Shown here piece after piece: positions 18,492-27,647 of a stretch of 64,000 nucleotides of DNA. Source of the stretch: Thalassospira lohafexi (GTDB lineage: Bacteria > Pseudomonadota > Alphaproteobacteria > Rhodospirillales > Thalassospiraceae). The notes beneath the pieces were generated by a model. It was not told the origin of the DNA. It worked only from the letters and a program-made list of their open reading frames with translations, and searched no databases. Location of the stretch: assembly GCF_002844275.1 (NCBI RefSeq), contig NZ_NXGX01000001.1, positions 62,001 through 126,000 of the forward strand, in the 5' to 3' direction. The position numbers were made by a program, and so were the translations under genes. Every line of letters starts with the position of its first letter. Position 1 is the stretch's first letter.

Positions 18492-18930
18492 TAACAGCCC
18501 CGATCAGGCAAAAAATTTACTTTTTCACAAACTGCGACCATGGGACTCTGTGATTCCTCTAGGGCGAATCGTGTTTGTCCTTATGCACAAGCATTTGGCA
18601 GGTTGGAATCAAAGGGAAATATTCATTTTTTACGACTCTATTACCGAATGATTTCAGGTTGACAGTTTTTTTATTGTTTTAAAACAAATACTTAGTTGAT
18701 TTGCTCAATATTTGGGCACTTCATAGAACGTTAAGACTCTCAAGGGGTGCAGACAATAGCCCCCGCATTACCCACATAGTTATCCACAGTCTTGGTGGAC
18801 ATCTTTTTTCCGGGGCGATTCCCTCTGTGCCTGTTGCGATGTTAATCTTTTCGGCTATGTTCGAAACGCCTGACGAACTGTGACAGCCGTCACAACTTTG
18901 GATGTATTTTCCTGACTTCGGAGACCCTTG
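18492..18930. other. Candidate replication origin or DnaA/CcrM-regulated region upstream of uvrC
   Basis: This 439-base gap has no credible gene. It holds two exact TTATNCACA DnaA boxes (TTATGCACA 18581-18589, TTATCCACA 18780-18788) and a near match TTACCCACA at 18768-18776, three bases before the second. An AT-rich tract lies at about 18620-18715, including the palindrome gttttaaaac. Seven GANTC sites, the alphaproteobacterial CcrM target, occur in 278 bases (18544, 18552, 18566, 18606, 18634, 18735, 18817), against roughly one expected by chance. This combination resembles alphaproteobacterial origins. A DnaA- or methylation-regulated promoter is the alternative. Confidence 0.5.
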
Positions 18931-20868
18931 ATGAAGCCACCTGTTTCCTCCGACATGCCCGGCGGGGATGATGCCCCGAAACGGGAAATCGGATTGTCGC
19001 TTGATGGTGACACGCTCGAAGGTGGGGCCGCACGGGGTGTCGAGGCGATCAAGAATGCGCTTAAAACCATGCCGGGATCGGCGGGTGTTTACCGCATGCT
19101 TGATGACAAGGATCGCGTTCTATATGTCGGCAAGGCCAAGAACCTTAAAAAACGGGTGGTGTCCTATACCCGCATCATGCAGGTGCCGCTGCGCATCGCC
19201 CGGATGATTGCCCAGACGGTGCGGATGGAAATCATCACCACCCATACCGAGGCCGAAGCCCTTCTTCTTGAATCCAACCTGATCAAGAAACTCAAACCGC
19301 GCTACAACATCCTTCTGCGCGATGATAAAAGCTTCCCCTATATCCTGATCACCGAGCTCCATGACTATCCGCGCATCGTCAAACACCGTGGGGCGCGCGC
19401 CAAGGACGGCAGTTGCTTTGGCCCGTTTGCTTCCGCATGGGCGGTCAACAACACCATCAACCATTTGCAGCGCGCCTTTTTGCTGCGCTCCTGCACTGAT
19501 GCGGTGTTTTCCAATCGGTCGCGCCCCTGTTTGCTCTATCAAATCAAACGCTGTTCGGCGCCATGTGTGGACCGCATTTCCAAGCCGGACTATGACGGGC
19601 TTGTTGATATCTGCCGCGACTTTCTGACGGGCCGCAGCCAGAATATCGTCAAGCAGCTTGAATCTGACATGCTTGCCGCGTCGGAAAAGATGGATTTTGA
19701 ACAGGCGGCCATGTACCGCGACCGTATCCGTGCACTCAGCCAAATCAGATCGCATCAGGACATCAACCTCGAAGGTGTCGAAGAGGCCGACGTCATTGCC
19801 CTGCATCACGAAGGCGGGCAAAGCTGTGTTCAGGTGTTCTTTTTCCGATCTGGCTCGAACTATGGCAACCGGTCGTACTTCCCGCGCCATGAACAGTCGG
19901 CTGAAATCCCCGAAATCCTCTCGGCCTTTGTCGGGCAGTTCTATGCCGACAAACCCGCCCCCAAACAGATTTTCCTGTCGCACGAGATCGAAGGTCAGGA
20001 ATTGGTGCAAACCGCCCTTGGTGTGAACAATGATCGCAAGATCGAATTGCTCGTGCCCAAGCGCGGCGGTAAGCGCAAGCTGGTCGAACATGCCCTGACC
20101 AATGCCAAGGATGCCTTGGGGCGGCGCATGGCCGAAAGTGCGACCCAGCGCAAACTGCTTGAAGACCTGGCTGATAAACTTGATCTGGAAAACACGCCCG
20201 AACGGATCGAAGTGTACGATAACAGCCACACGCAGGGTACGAACATGGTCGGCGGCATGATTGCGGCCGGGCCAGAAGGCTTCATTAAAAACGCCTATCG
20301 CAAATTCAACATCAAGGGCGACATCGCACCGGGCGATGACTTTGCCATGATGCGCGAAGTCCTGACCCGCCGCTTTGCGCGTGCACAAAAGGATGACCCG
20401 GATCGCGAAAACGGCACATGGCCGGACCTGTGCCTGATTGATGGCGGCTTGGGACAGCTCGGCGTTGCCAAGGCCGTGCTTGAAGACCTCGGCATTGAAG
20501 ACGTCATGCTGGTCGGGGTTGCCAAGGGTGTCGACCGCAATGCCGGCAAGGAAGTGCTGCACATTCCGGGCAAGGCCCCGGTGCGCCTTGATATGAAAGA
20601 CCCGGTGCTTTACTTCATCCAGCGCCTGCGCGACGAAGCCCACCGCTGGGCCATTGGCACCCACCGTGCCAAACGCGCCAAACAAATCGGCAAAAGCGTT
20701 CTCGATTCGGTGCCGGGTGTTGGCGGTGCCCGTAAAAAAGCATTGCTCCATCACTTCGGGTCTGCGCGCGGCGTCGCCGATGCGGGCCTTTCAGACCTTG
20801 AAGCGGTCGGCGGCATCAGTGCGGCCTTGGCGCGAAAGATTTATGATCATTTTCATGGTGAAAATTGA
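18931..20868 (+). CDS. uvrC: Excinuclease ABC subunit C, UvrC
   Basis: Nuclease of nucleotide excision repair that makes both incisions around a lesion loaded by UvrAB. The 645-residue protein has an N-terminal GIY-YIG nuclease (GVYRMLDDKDRVLYVGKAKN, residues ~52-72), then a UVR motif (ASEKMDFEQAAMYRDRI), the RNase-H-like UvrC domain (IEVYDNSHTQGTNMVGGMI, LCLIDGGLGQL) and a C-terminal helix-hairpin-helix (LDSVPGVGGARKKALLHHFG). ATG 18931 has ggag upstream. About 38 residues precede the usual start of the GIY-YIG domain. Confidence 0.96.
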   Translation: MKPPVSSDMPGGDDAPKREIGLSLDGDTLEGGAARGVEAIKNALKTMPGSAGVYRMLDDKDRVLYVGKAKNLKKRVVSYTRIMQVPLRIARMIAQTVRMEIITTHTEAEALLLESNLIKKLKPRYNILLRDDKSFPYILITELHDYPRIVKHRGARAKDGSCFGPFASAWAVNNTINHLQRAFLLRSCTDAVFSNRSRPCLLYQIKRCSAPCVDRISKPDYDGLVDICRDFLTGRSQNIVKQLESDMLAASEKMDFEQAAMYRDRIRALSQIRSHQDINLEGVEEADVIALHHEGGQSCVQVFFFRSGSNYGNRSYFPRHEQSAEIPEILSAFVGQFYADKPAPKQIFLSHEIEGQELVQTALGVNNDRKIELLVPKRGGKRKLVEHALTNAKDALGRRMAESATQRKLLEDLADKLDLENTPERIEVYDNSHTQGTNMVGGMIAAGPEGFIKNAYRKFNIKGDIAPGDDFAMMREVLTRRFARAQKDDPDRENGTWPDLCLIDGGLGQLGVAKAVLEDLGIEDVMLVGVAKGVDRNAGKEVLHIPGKAPVRLDMKDPVLYFIQRLRDEAHRWAIGTHRAKRAKQIGKSVLDSVPGVGGARKKALLHHFGSARGVADAGLSDLEAVGGISAALARKIYDHFHGEN

Positions 20869-21018
20869 TCATGTGAGCATTTGCTGAAGCTGCCACCCTT
20901 GTCACGGTACGCAAGTCTTGTGGTTGCGCGCACAACGCTTTAATACTTGCCCGTCATTGGGTCGGACTGAGCCCATAACCGCCGTCATCGCCATAAATAC
21001 CTGCAAACAGGCCTGTTC

Positions 21019-21570
21019 ATGAAAAACCAGATCCCCAATCTGCTGACTTTGTCGCGCATCGTTGTGATCCCGGCATTGGTGGCATCATTTTACATTGATG
21101 GCCCGTTGGGTAACTGGTTGGGCTTTGTGTTGTTTGCCTTTGCCGGTATCACCGATTTCTTCGACGGGTATCTGGCGCGCAGCATGAATGTGGTATCCCC
21201 GCTGGGTCGGTTCCTTGATCCGATTGCCGATAAGTTGCTGGTGGCCGCGGCCTTGATGATGATGGTGTCGTTTGAACGGATTGCCGGGTTTTCTGTGCTG
21301 CCGGCCGTGATCATCATGTGCCGTGAAATCATGGTATCGGGCCTGCGCGAACATCTGGCCGAACTCAAAGTGCCGCTGCCGGTCACGGTTCTGGCCAAAT
21401 GGAAAACCACCGCCCAGATTCTGGCCATCGGGTTCCTTCTGGTAGGCGACGCGTCGCCTGACATGATCCCGTCTGTCCTGATTGGGGATATCCTGCTGTG
21501 GATTGCCGGTATTGTTACGGTTCAGACCGGATATCTGTATCTGCGGACCGGGCTTAAGCATCTCGACTAA
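21019..21570 (+). CDS. pgsA: CDP-diacylglycerol--glycerol-3-phosphate 3-phosphatidyltransferase PgsA
   Basis: Inner-membrane enzyme making phosphatidylglycerophosphate, the committed step to phosphatidylglycerol and cardiolipin. The 183-residue protein has several hydrophobic helices and the CDP-alcohol phosphotransferase motif D-G-x2-A-R-x8-G-x3-D-x3-D, read as DGYLARSMNVVSPLGRFLDP followed by IAD. It lies 150 bases after uvrC and 28 bases before moaE, a common alphaproteobacterial order. Confidence 0.94.
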   Translation: MKNQIPNLLTLSRIVVIPALVASFYIDGPLGNWLGFVLFAFAGITDFFDGYLARSMNVVSPLGRFLDPIADKLLVAAALMMMVSFERIAGFSVLPAVIIMCREIMVSGLREHLAELKVPLPVTVLAKWKTTAQILAIGFLLVGDASPDMIPSVLIGDILLWIAGIVTVQTGYLYLRTGLKHLD

Positions 21571-21598
21571 CACGAGACTGGATTAAAGGCAGGTCGCC

Positions 21599-22054
21599 AT
21601 GACGCGTGTTTCCGTTCAGCAAGATGATTTTGATCCGGGCGCCGAGCTTGCGGCCCTGACCGATGGTCGAACCGACATCGGCGCGGCGGTCAGCTTCGTC
21701 GGGCTGGTGCGTGACATTCATGGCGGTGACACCGTGTCCGCACTCACCCTTGATCATTATCCCGGCATGACCGAACGCGAACTTGAAAAGATCGCCGATG
21801 AAGCCGGTAATCGCTGGGAACTTGATGGTATTCGCATCGTGCACCGGTTTGGCCGGATGGAACCTGGCGAACGCATTGTTCTGGTGATTGCCCTGTCGGC
21901 CCATCGCAGGGACGCGTTTGAGGCCTGCGATTTCGTGATGGATTTCCTTAAAACCCGGGCACCGTTCTGGAAACGCGAAGAAACCCAGAACGGCGAAAAA
22001 TGGGTCAGCGCAAAGGCATCAGACGATGCCGATGCGGACCGGTGGAACAGCTAA
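21599..22054 (+). CDS. moaE: Molybdopterin synthase catalytic subunit MoaE
   Basis: Large subunit of molybdopterin synthase, which adds two sulfurs to precursor Z using thiocarboxylated MoaD. The 151-residue protein has the usual motifs GAAVSFVGLVRD, LTLDHYPGMTERELEKI, HRFGRMEPGERIVLV and the catalytic-lysine region FWKREETQNGEKWV. The small partner gene moaD, often placed between pgsA and moaE, is absent: only 28 bases separate the two genes here. Confidence 0.93.
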   Translation: MTRVSVQQDDFDPGAELAALTDGRTDIGAAVSFVGLVRDIHGGDTVSALTLDHYPGMTERELEKIADEAGNRWELDGIRIVHRFGRMEPGERIVLVIALSAHRRDAFEACDFVMDFLKTRAPFWKREETQNGEKWVSAKASDDADADRWNS

Positions 22055-22063
22055 CTCTCCACC

Positions 22064-22351
22064 TTAAACCAGAAACTTGCTGACCAGACCGATGATCCCC
22101 GTGATGGCCGATTGCAGTTCGGCGGCATTGTTGATCTTGGCGCGCAGTCTGCTCATTTCCGCCAGATCGGCGTCAGTGACGGTCACAGATTGTGCAAGGT
22201 TGGCGGTTTGTAAGGCCACCAGTGCCGATTGCGCCTTTTGCACACTTTCTGACAGCGCGATTTTCTGATTGATATCGGCCGCATCATAGGCAGTTGCGAT
22301 TTCGACATAGGCCTTTTTCGATTGTGCGATCAGTTTGTCGAGATTGGACAT
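22064..22351 (-). CDS. Unknown helical protein (95 aa)
   Basis: Not recognised. The 95-residue protein (MSNLDKLIAQSKKAYVEIAT...) is predicted to be mainly helical, with heptad-like leucine and alanine spacing, and ends in a hydrophobic tail AITGIIGLVSKFLV. It has no signal peptide or cysteine. It lies 13 bases downstream of the lipoprotein gene on the same strand, so the two probably form an operon and may work together in the envelope (inference). Confidence 0.65.
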   Translation of the reverse strand: MSNLDKLIAQSKKAYVEIATAYDAADINQKIALSESVQKAQSALVALQTANLAQSVTVTDADLAEMSRLRAKINNAAELQSAITGIIGLVSKFLV

Positions 22352-22364
22352 GGTTGATTTCCCC

Positions 22365-23210
22365 CTAATTGGTTGCGGTTTGCGCCAAGGCTGTGCCCTG
22401 CGTGATCAATTCCTGCGGGCTCATTTTGTTGATGTCACCGGCCAGCGAAATGCCCTGTTCAACCGCACTTAAAAGCGATGCGACATCGAGTTTTGCGTAA
22501 GTGTCGATCTGGTTTTGCAGCCGGTTTCCAAGGATGTTAGCGCTAACAAACTTGCGCAGGGTGTCGGTTTGCATCTGTTTTTCGGCCTCGGTCAAAGCCT
22601 GCCAATCTTGCCACCACAACTGATAGCGCAGCGTGTGTGCGTCCTGATCGTCGGTCTTATCAGCACGGATGGCATTGAGCTTTGCGATCAGCGTGCTGCG
22701 CTTGGCCAGCAACTGGGGTGGGTTTTTGGTGAAATCGCCGGTGATGGTGGCAAGCTGTGCACGCAGTTTTTCAAGGATCGGGCCTGATTGTGTGACGGCG
22801 GATGCGCCGAGTGCCGAGCCGGCTTCGATATTGTCGAAAATCGCGACAAACTGCTGATACTGCGTACGTAAACCCGACAGGGTGTCTTGCCATTTTCGTG
22901 CAACGCTTGGATCAATTTTGGCCCCGTCCGGATCGATCAGGACATCAATGTTCGATGCCGATACCGTGCCGGTGAAGTCGGTCATGTTGGTGACGAATTC
23001 ATCGCGCTGTGCCGATGGGGCCTTGGAAAACGAGGAAAACTGCGCGTCATAGGCCGTGCCATAGCTGTCAAAGGCGGCTTGGGTGGCGGTGCCAAACTGG
23101 GTGACCGACAGTTTCAGGGTTTCCGCCTTTTGCGAGCAGGCGGCCAGGAAGCTGAGGGTGGCGACGATCAATGTCGTGCGGCAGATCTGGGAGAATTTTG
23201 AAGCTGTCAT
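22365..23210 (-). CDS. Unknown lipoprotein (281 aa)
   Basis: Not recognised. ATG 23210 gives a lipoprotein signal (CRTTLIVATLSFLAAC, lipobox LAAC with Cys at about residue 24). The frame is open 81 bases further upstream, but that would bury the signal. The mature part is helical and polar, with no catalytic motif I can name; DUF-like lipoproteins of this kind often act in the envelope. It is followed after 13 bases by the 95-aa gene. Confidence 0.75.
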   Translation of the reverse strand: MTASKFSQICRTTLIVATLSFLAACSQKAETLKLSVTQFGTATQAAFDSYGTAYDAQFSSFSKAPSAQRDEFVTNMTDFTGTVSASNIDVLIDPDGAKIDPSVARKWQDTLSGLRTQYQQFVAIFDNIEAGSALGASAVTQSGPILEKLRAQLATITGDFTKNPPQLLAKRSTLIAKLNAIRADKTDDQDAHTLRYQLWWQDWQALTEAEKQMQTDTLRKFVSANILGNRLQNQIDTYAKLDVASLLSAVEQGISLAGDINKMSPQELITQGTALAQTATN

Positions 23211-23329
23211 GTGGGCCCCGTCTGAAAAATGTGCCGTGGCGGCGACAGGACTCAGACGGGGAAATTGGCGGTTTGTGACAGCCAGAAACACAAAACTGAT
23301 TAGTCAAAAAAAGTGATTAATCACCCGTA

Positions 23330-23983
23330 TTATTTGCTGAGCATGAATAATGCCTGATTGCCAAAGAAATTGGCAAAGCGCGAATGGCTATCGATGCTGA
23401 CTTTCGAGCCGCTTTCATTGAGCACCATGGAGCGTTCGATCTTGACCCCCATGTCATCGCACATGCCGACAAAGTCGCGCACGGTGCAAAAATGGATGTT
23501 GGGGGTTTCGTACCACATGATCGGCAAGTTGGGGTTTTGCGGCATCCGCCCGCGAAACATCAGATCAAACCGCGCCCGCCAATGACCGAAATTCGGGAAG
23601 GAAACAATCGCCTTATTACCAATGCGCAGCAGTTCCGACAGCACTTCTTTGGGGCGGTGGGTGGCCTGAAGCGTCTGGCTGAGGATGGCGTAATCAAAGG
23701 CCCCGTCGGGATAATCACCCAGATCGCGATCCGCATCGCCCTGCATCACCGGCAATCCTTGCGCGACGCAATTGCGCACCCCTTCGTTTGACAGTTCCAG
23801 GCCGCGACCATCGACTTTTTTGGTCCGCGTCAGATAGCCCAGAAGTTCACCGTCGCTGCATCCGATATCAAGAACCCGCGTTCCGGGTTCGACCATGTCG
23901 GCAATCAATTGCAGATCAACACGGATACGGTCGCTGTGCAGCGGGATTGCAGCACTATTTATATTTGTATGAGGATTGTTCAT
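23330..23983 (-). CDS. metW: Methionine biosynthesis protein MetW
   Basis: MetW acts with MetX in methionine synthesis; homologues are methyltransferase-fold proteins. The 217-residue protein has the SAM-binding-like motif VLDIGCSDGELLGYL and family signatures YAILSQTLQATHRPKEVL, SFPNFGHWRAR and MWYETPNIHFCT. It is four bases downstream of metX, the usual arrangement. Confidence 0.93.
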   Translation of the reverse strand: MNNPHTNINSAAIPLHSDRIRVDLQLIADMVEPGTRVLDIGCSDGELLGYLTRTKKVDGRGLELSNEGVRNCVAQGLPVMQGDADRDLGDYPDGAFDYAILSQTLQATHRPKEVLSELLRIGNKAIVSFPNFGHWRARFDLMFRGRMPQNPNLPIMWYETPNIHFCTVRDFVGMCDDMGVKIERSMVLNESGSKVSIDSHSRFANFFGNQALFMLSK

Positions 23984-23987
23984 GGCG

Positions 23988-25148
23988 TTATTTCAGCCCC
24001 CGGATTTCGGCGGCACCGTCGATGAAACCGCCGAGAACCATGTGGAAGTCAGGTTCATCGAGCAGGAAGGCATCATGGCCCTTGTCACTTTCGATTTCGA
24101 CACAGCTGACATTGCACGACGCGGCATTGAGCGCGTGGGCCAACTGGCGGCTTTCGGCGGTGGTAAAGCACCAGTCGCTTGAAAACGAGACGATGCAGAA
24201 CCGTGTTTTACTGCCCTTAAAGGCATCAGCCAGCCGTCCGTCATAGTCAATCGACAGATCAAAGTAATCCATCGCACGCGTGATATAGAGATAACTGTTA
24301 GCATCAAACCGGTCGACGAAGCTTTTGCCCTGATGGCGCAGATAGCTTTCGACCTGAAAATCCTGATCGAAGCTATAGGTGATGGCACCACGGTTTTGCA
24401 GCTTGCGGCCAAATTTACGGTGCAGGGCAGGCTGCGACAAATAGGTGATGTGGGCTGTCATGCGCGCAACGGCCAAGCCGCGTGCGGGCTTTTTGCCCTC
24501 AAGCAAATAATTGCCGCCACACCAGTCGGGATCGGCCATCACCGCCTGACGGCCAACTTCGTGAAAGGCGATGTTTTGCGCGCTGTGGCGGAAGGATGTC
24601 GCAATCGGGGCGGCGGCAAAAACCCGTTCGGGATAGCTTTTGCACCATTCGAGCACCTGCATGCCGCCCATCGAGCCACCGATGACGGCAAACAGGCTAC
24701 CGATGCCAAGGGCATCAATCAGCATGGTTTGGGCGCGCACCATATCGGCAATGGTAATCACCGGAAAATCCAGACCCCACGGTTTGCCGGTTTCGGGGTT
24801 GGTATCCTTTGGCCCGGTACTGCCAAGGCAGCCGCCAATGACGTTTGAGCAAATGACGAAATATTTGTCGGTATCAATGATTTTGCCAGGACCAACCAGT
24901 TCACGCCACCAGCCGTCCTTGCCCGTAATCGGGTGAACTTCATCGGCAACATACTGATCGCCGGTCAGGGCATGGCAGACCAGAATGGCGTTGGATTTAT
25001 CGGCGTTCAGTTCGCCGTAGGTCTGATAGGCAATTGTGAAGGGGCCAAATTCAACACCGCTATCAAGGCGCAACTTATCGGTTTCCCCCAACACCATGTG
25101 ATGGCCGGGAAGCGGTGCGCGCTTGTCTTTGTTGGCAACGGTGGACAT
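23988..25148 (-). CDS. metX: Homoserine O-acetyltransferase MetX
   Basis: Acyltransferase making O-acetylhomoserine (or O-succinylhomoserine in some members) for methionine synthesis. The 386-residue alpha/beta hydrolase has the nucleophile motif GGSMGGMQ and the catalytic Asp and His in FSSDWCFTT and [13 protein letters not shown] 25148 is preferred; the frame is open back to a GTG at 25184. It is cotranscribed with metW. A possible promoter (TTGACT-17-TAGCTA, read on the minus strand at 25270-25242) lies about 95 bases upstream. Confidence 0.94.
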   Translation of the reverse strand: MSTVANKDKRAPLPGHHMVLGETDKLRLDSGVEFGPFTIAYQTYGELNADKSNAILVCHALTGDQYVADEVHPITGKDGWWRELVGPGKIIDTDKYFVICSNVIGGCLGSTGPKDTNPETGKPWGLDFPVITIADMVRAQTMLIDALGIGSLFAVIGGSMGGMQVLEWCKSYPERVFAAAPIATSFRHSAQNIAFHEVGRQAVMADPDWCGGNYLLEGKKPARGLAVARMTAHITYLSQPALHRKFGRKLQNRGAITYSFDQDFQVESYLRHQGKSFVDRFDANSYLYITRAMDYFDLSIDYDGRLADAFKGSKTRFCIVSFSSDWCFTTAESRQLAHALNAASCNVSCVEIESDKGHDAFLLDEPDFHMVLGGFIDGAAEIRGLK

Positions 25149-25602
25149 AGATAATGGATTCCCTATTGGTCGGTCATTTTCCACGCAAACAGGTACGGCG
25201 TTGTTGTCATTTGTCTTGGTTTGCAGGAATTTCGCCTATCCTAGCTATGGAGCAACCCCGGTTTAGTCAATCTTTTCTTTGCATTTCTGCGGCCCTGCCG
25301 ATAGAGCCCAACTGAAAATGCCAACACAGTTTGATGTGGTAAATTTCGGCCAATATCAACAGCTTCGTCGCACCGGATGTCGGTGACAATTTCACAAGGA
25401 AACCGCCGCACTGTGGGCGAAATGTAGCAAACCTTTCGGGGGCGTTGCGTATGGGCGATTTTGTCGTTGCACAGAGATTGCAGGGTGCCTAACCTTGCGA
25501 TCCGTGTGCGCCTAAAAACCCCCACAAAATCAAAGCTTCAAACCGTGCTGGAATTTTCAGTTGGGCTCTTATACTGTGCGCCGTTCAAAAGATGAGTGGA
25601 TT
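25149..25602. promoter_or_regulatory. Divergent gap between metX and the chorismate mutase gene
   Basis: 454 bases without a credible gene. On the minus strand a possible metXW promoter has -35 TTGACT (25270-25265) and -10 TAGCTA (25247-25242) with 17-base spacing. I looked for a SAM-II riboswitch before metX, which is common in alphaproteobacteria, and could not fit its conserved core. The right half may carry the promoter for the aromatic amino acid operon; no leader peptide rich in Phe, Tyr or Trp was seen. A 94-codon minus-strand frame at 25241-25525 shows no protein-like features. Confidence 0.35.
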
Positions 25603-26496
25603 ATGGCGTTAGACAACGAAAATTTGGCAAATCTTGACCTTGACGGGCTGCGCGGTGAAATCGATGACATCGATCAGGCGCTGCAATCGCTGATCATTCG
25701 GCGGACCAAGGTTGTGCAGGCGGTTGGCGCCTATAAGGACCGCGTGATCGCGGCCGGTGGCAAGGTAAAGGTACCTTATCGTCCGGCGCGTGAGGCGCGT
25801 ATTATGCGCACCCTTGTTGATCGCCATGATGGTGCGTTTCCCAAAACAGCGCTTATTCAAATCTGGCGCGAAATGATCGCGGCGGGAACCCGTCTTGAGG
25901 CACCTTATACCATTGCACTTTGCCGCAATGCCGAAGGTCAGGATTGCTGGGAACTGGCACGTCTGAATTTCGGGTGCCTTAACGAGATTGTCGAGTTTGA
26001 GACCCCGCGCGAAGCATATGGCGCACTTGAAGAAGGCCGGGCGGCGGTTGGTGTGTTTCCCAAACCCGAATTTGGCGAGCCGATGCCATGGTGGACGCTT
26101 TTGACCGAACATAGTGCGGTCCGGGTTGTTTCCAAATTGCCATTTGGCGGACGCCCGGTCGGACGCGGCGAGCAAACCGAAGGTTTTGTTCTGGCGGCAA
26201 TTGATCTTGAAGACAGTGGTGATGACCGAACCCTGTTCGTGGTAAGCCTGTCCAAAGAGATTTCGATGGATACGGCGCGCAAAAAAATTGCGGATGGCCT
26301 CAACGGATCGGCAATCCTTGGCTTTTCTGACGAAATCGCCGCAGATCGGCGTTTTGTTCTTGTTGATGTGCCGGGATTCTTTTGTAATCGCGCCGATGCG
26401 TTTCAAGCCACACTGGCCGAGCAGGGACTTAATCCCGAAAGCCTGCGTGTGGTCGGCGCCTATGCCGTGCCGATTTCGGAAGACGCACTGAGTTAA
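25603..26496 (+). CDS. Chorismate mutase with long C-terminal domain of unknown function
   Basis: Probable AroQ-type chorismate mutase, forming prephenate for tyrosine and phenylalanine. Residues ~10-100 carry the helical domain (LRGEIDDIDQALQSLIIRRTKVVQAVGAYK and PYRPAREARIMRTLV). The remaining ~190 residues match no domain I can name; they have alternating beta/alpha character and sit where a prephenate dehydratase or regulatory domain would be in PheA. The protein is 297 residues from ATG 25603. It leads hisC and tyrC, which complete the tyrosine branch. Confidence 0.85.
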   Translation: MALDNENLANLDLDGLRGEIDDIDQALQSLIIRRTKVVQAVGAYKDRVIAAGGKVKVPYRPAREARIMRTLVDRHDGAFPKTALIQIWREMIAAGTRLEAPYTIALCRNAEGQDCWELARLNFGCLNEIVEFETPREAYGALEEGRAAVGVFPKPEFGEPMPWWTLLTEHSAVRVVSKLPFGGRPVGRGEQTEGFVLAAIDLEDSGDDRTLFVVSLSKEISMDTARKKIADGLNGSAILGFSDEIAADRRFVLVDVPGFFCNRADAFQATLAEQGLNPESLRVVGAYAVPISEDALS

Positions 26497-26548
26497 AATT
26501 CAAGGGTGGTTTCAATAAGCCATCACTTCCTTTGGGAGAATATACGTA

Positions 26549-27646
26549 ATGTCTGCGCCCACCCCACGCCCCGGTATCCTTGAAATTTCCCCCTATCAGG
26601 GTGGTAAATCCAGTGCCAACAGCACGCAGCGCGTGATCAAACTGTCGTCGAACGAAGGCGCGCTTGGTCCGAGCCCCAAAGCCATGGAGGCGCTGCGCAA
26701 TACCGCCAGCCGCCTGCATCGTTATCCCGATGGCGGGTGTGACTTGCTGCGCAAGAAGCTGGCCGAGAAATATGATCTTGAAATGGATCAGCTTGTCTGT
26801 GGTGCCGGGTCCGATGAACTTCTGACCCTGTTGATCCGTGCCTATGCCGGTCCGGGCGATGAAGTGCTGTATTCGCAGCACGGTTTCCTGATGTATCCGA
26901 TTGCGGCCAAAGGGGTTGGTGCGGTGCCGGTGACGGCGGCGGAAACCAACATGACAACCAGTGTTGATGCGATGCTGGCCGCGGTAACGGAAAAAACCAA
27001 GATTGTCTTTGTTGCCAATCCGAACAACCCGACCGGGACCTATATCACCGACGGCGAAATGAAGCGCCTGCGTGATGGTCTGCGTGAAGACATCGTTCTG
27101 GTGGTGGATGCGGCCTATGCCGAGTTCATGACCGGTCAGGAAGATTATTCCGCCGGTGAAGAACTGGTCAAAGCGGGCAATAACACCGTGATGACCCGGA
27201 CATTTTCCAAGATTTATGGTCTTGGCGGCATTCGTCTTGGCTGGTGCTATGCCCCGGTTGAGATTGCCGATGTGTTGCAGCGTCTGCGCAATCCGTTCAA
27301 CGTGCCTTTGCCAACGCAGGAAGCCGGTGTTGCTGCCCTTGATGATGATGACTTCGTCAATGATTGTGTGCGCCACAATGCCGAGACGCTGGCGTGGTTC
27401 CGCGATGAGGTCAACGCGATTGGTGGCCTGACAGCGCATCCGAGCTATGGCAATTTCGTGATGATCGAATTCCCGGCACAGGATGGCAAAAACGCCGATG
27501 CCGCCAATGATTTCATGATGGCGCGCGGTGTGATCCCGCGCAAAATCGGGGCCTATGGCCTGTCGCAGATGCTACGTGTTTCAATCGGCACGAAGGAAGA
27601 AATGGAAATCTGCCTTCAGACCATCAAGGACTTTGTGAACCTGTAA
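26549..27646 (+). CDS. hisC: Histidinol-phosphate / aromatic amino acid aminotransferase HisC
   Basis: PLP-dependent class I/II aminotransferase. The 365-residue protein has LSSNEGALGPSPKA near the N-terminus, NPNNPTGTYI, the DAAYAEF motif and the PLP lysine in TFSKIYGLGGIRLGW. Between chorismate mutase and tyrC it probably works as a tyrosine/phenylalanine aminotransferase, perhaps also in histidine synthesis; position favours the aromatic role (inference). A two-base gap (taaaatg) joins it to tyrC. Confidence 0.92.
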   Translation: MSAPTPRPGILEISPYQGGKSSANSTQRVIKLSSNEGALGPSPKAMEALRNTASRLHRYPDGGCDLLRKKLAEKYDLEMDQLVCGAGSDELLTLLIRAYAGPGDEVLYSQHGFLMYPIAAKGVGAVPVTAAETNMTTSVDAMLAAVTEKTKIVFVANPNNPTGTYITDGEMKRLRDGLREDIVLVVDAAYAEFMTGQEDYSAGEELVKAGNNTVMTRTFSKIYGLGGIRLGWCYAPVEIADVLQRLRNPFNVPLPTQEAGVAALDDDDFVNDCVRHNAETLAWFRDEVNAIGGLTAHPSYGNFVMIEFPAQDGKNADAANDFMMARGVIPRKIGAYGLSQMLRVSIGTKEEMEICLQTIKDFVNL

Positions 27647-27647
27647 A

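Noticed and set aside
19120-20754. 544-codon open frame opposite uvrC
   Set aside because: Antisense to a certain gene, with the low-complexity composition expected from codon bias of the true strand; no domain motifs.
25149-25270. SAM-II riboswitch before metX
   Set aside because: Expected from position, but the conserved core and pseudoknot could not be fitted to the minus-strand leader.
25241-25525. 94-codon minus-strand frame in the metX gap
   Set aside because: No ribosome binding site, no domain, composition unlike neighbouring genes.
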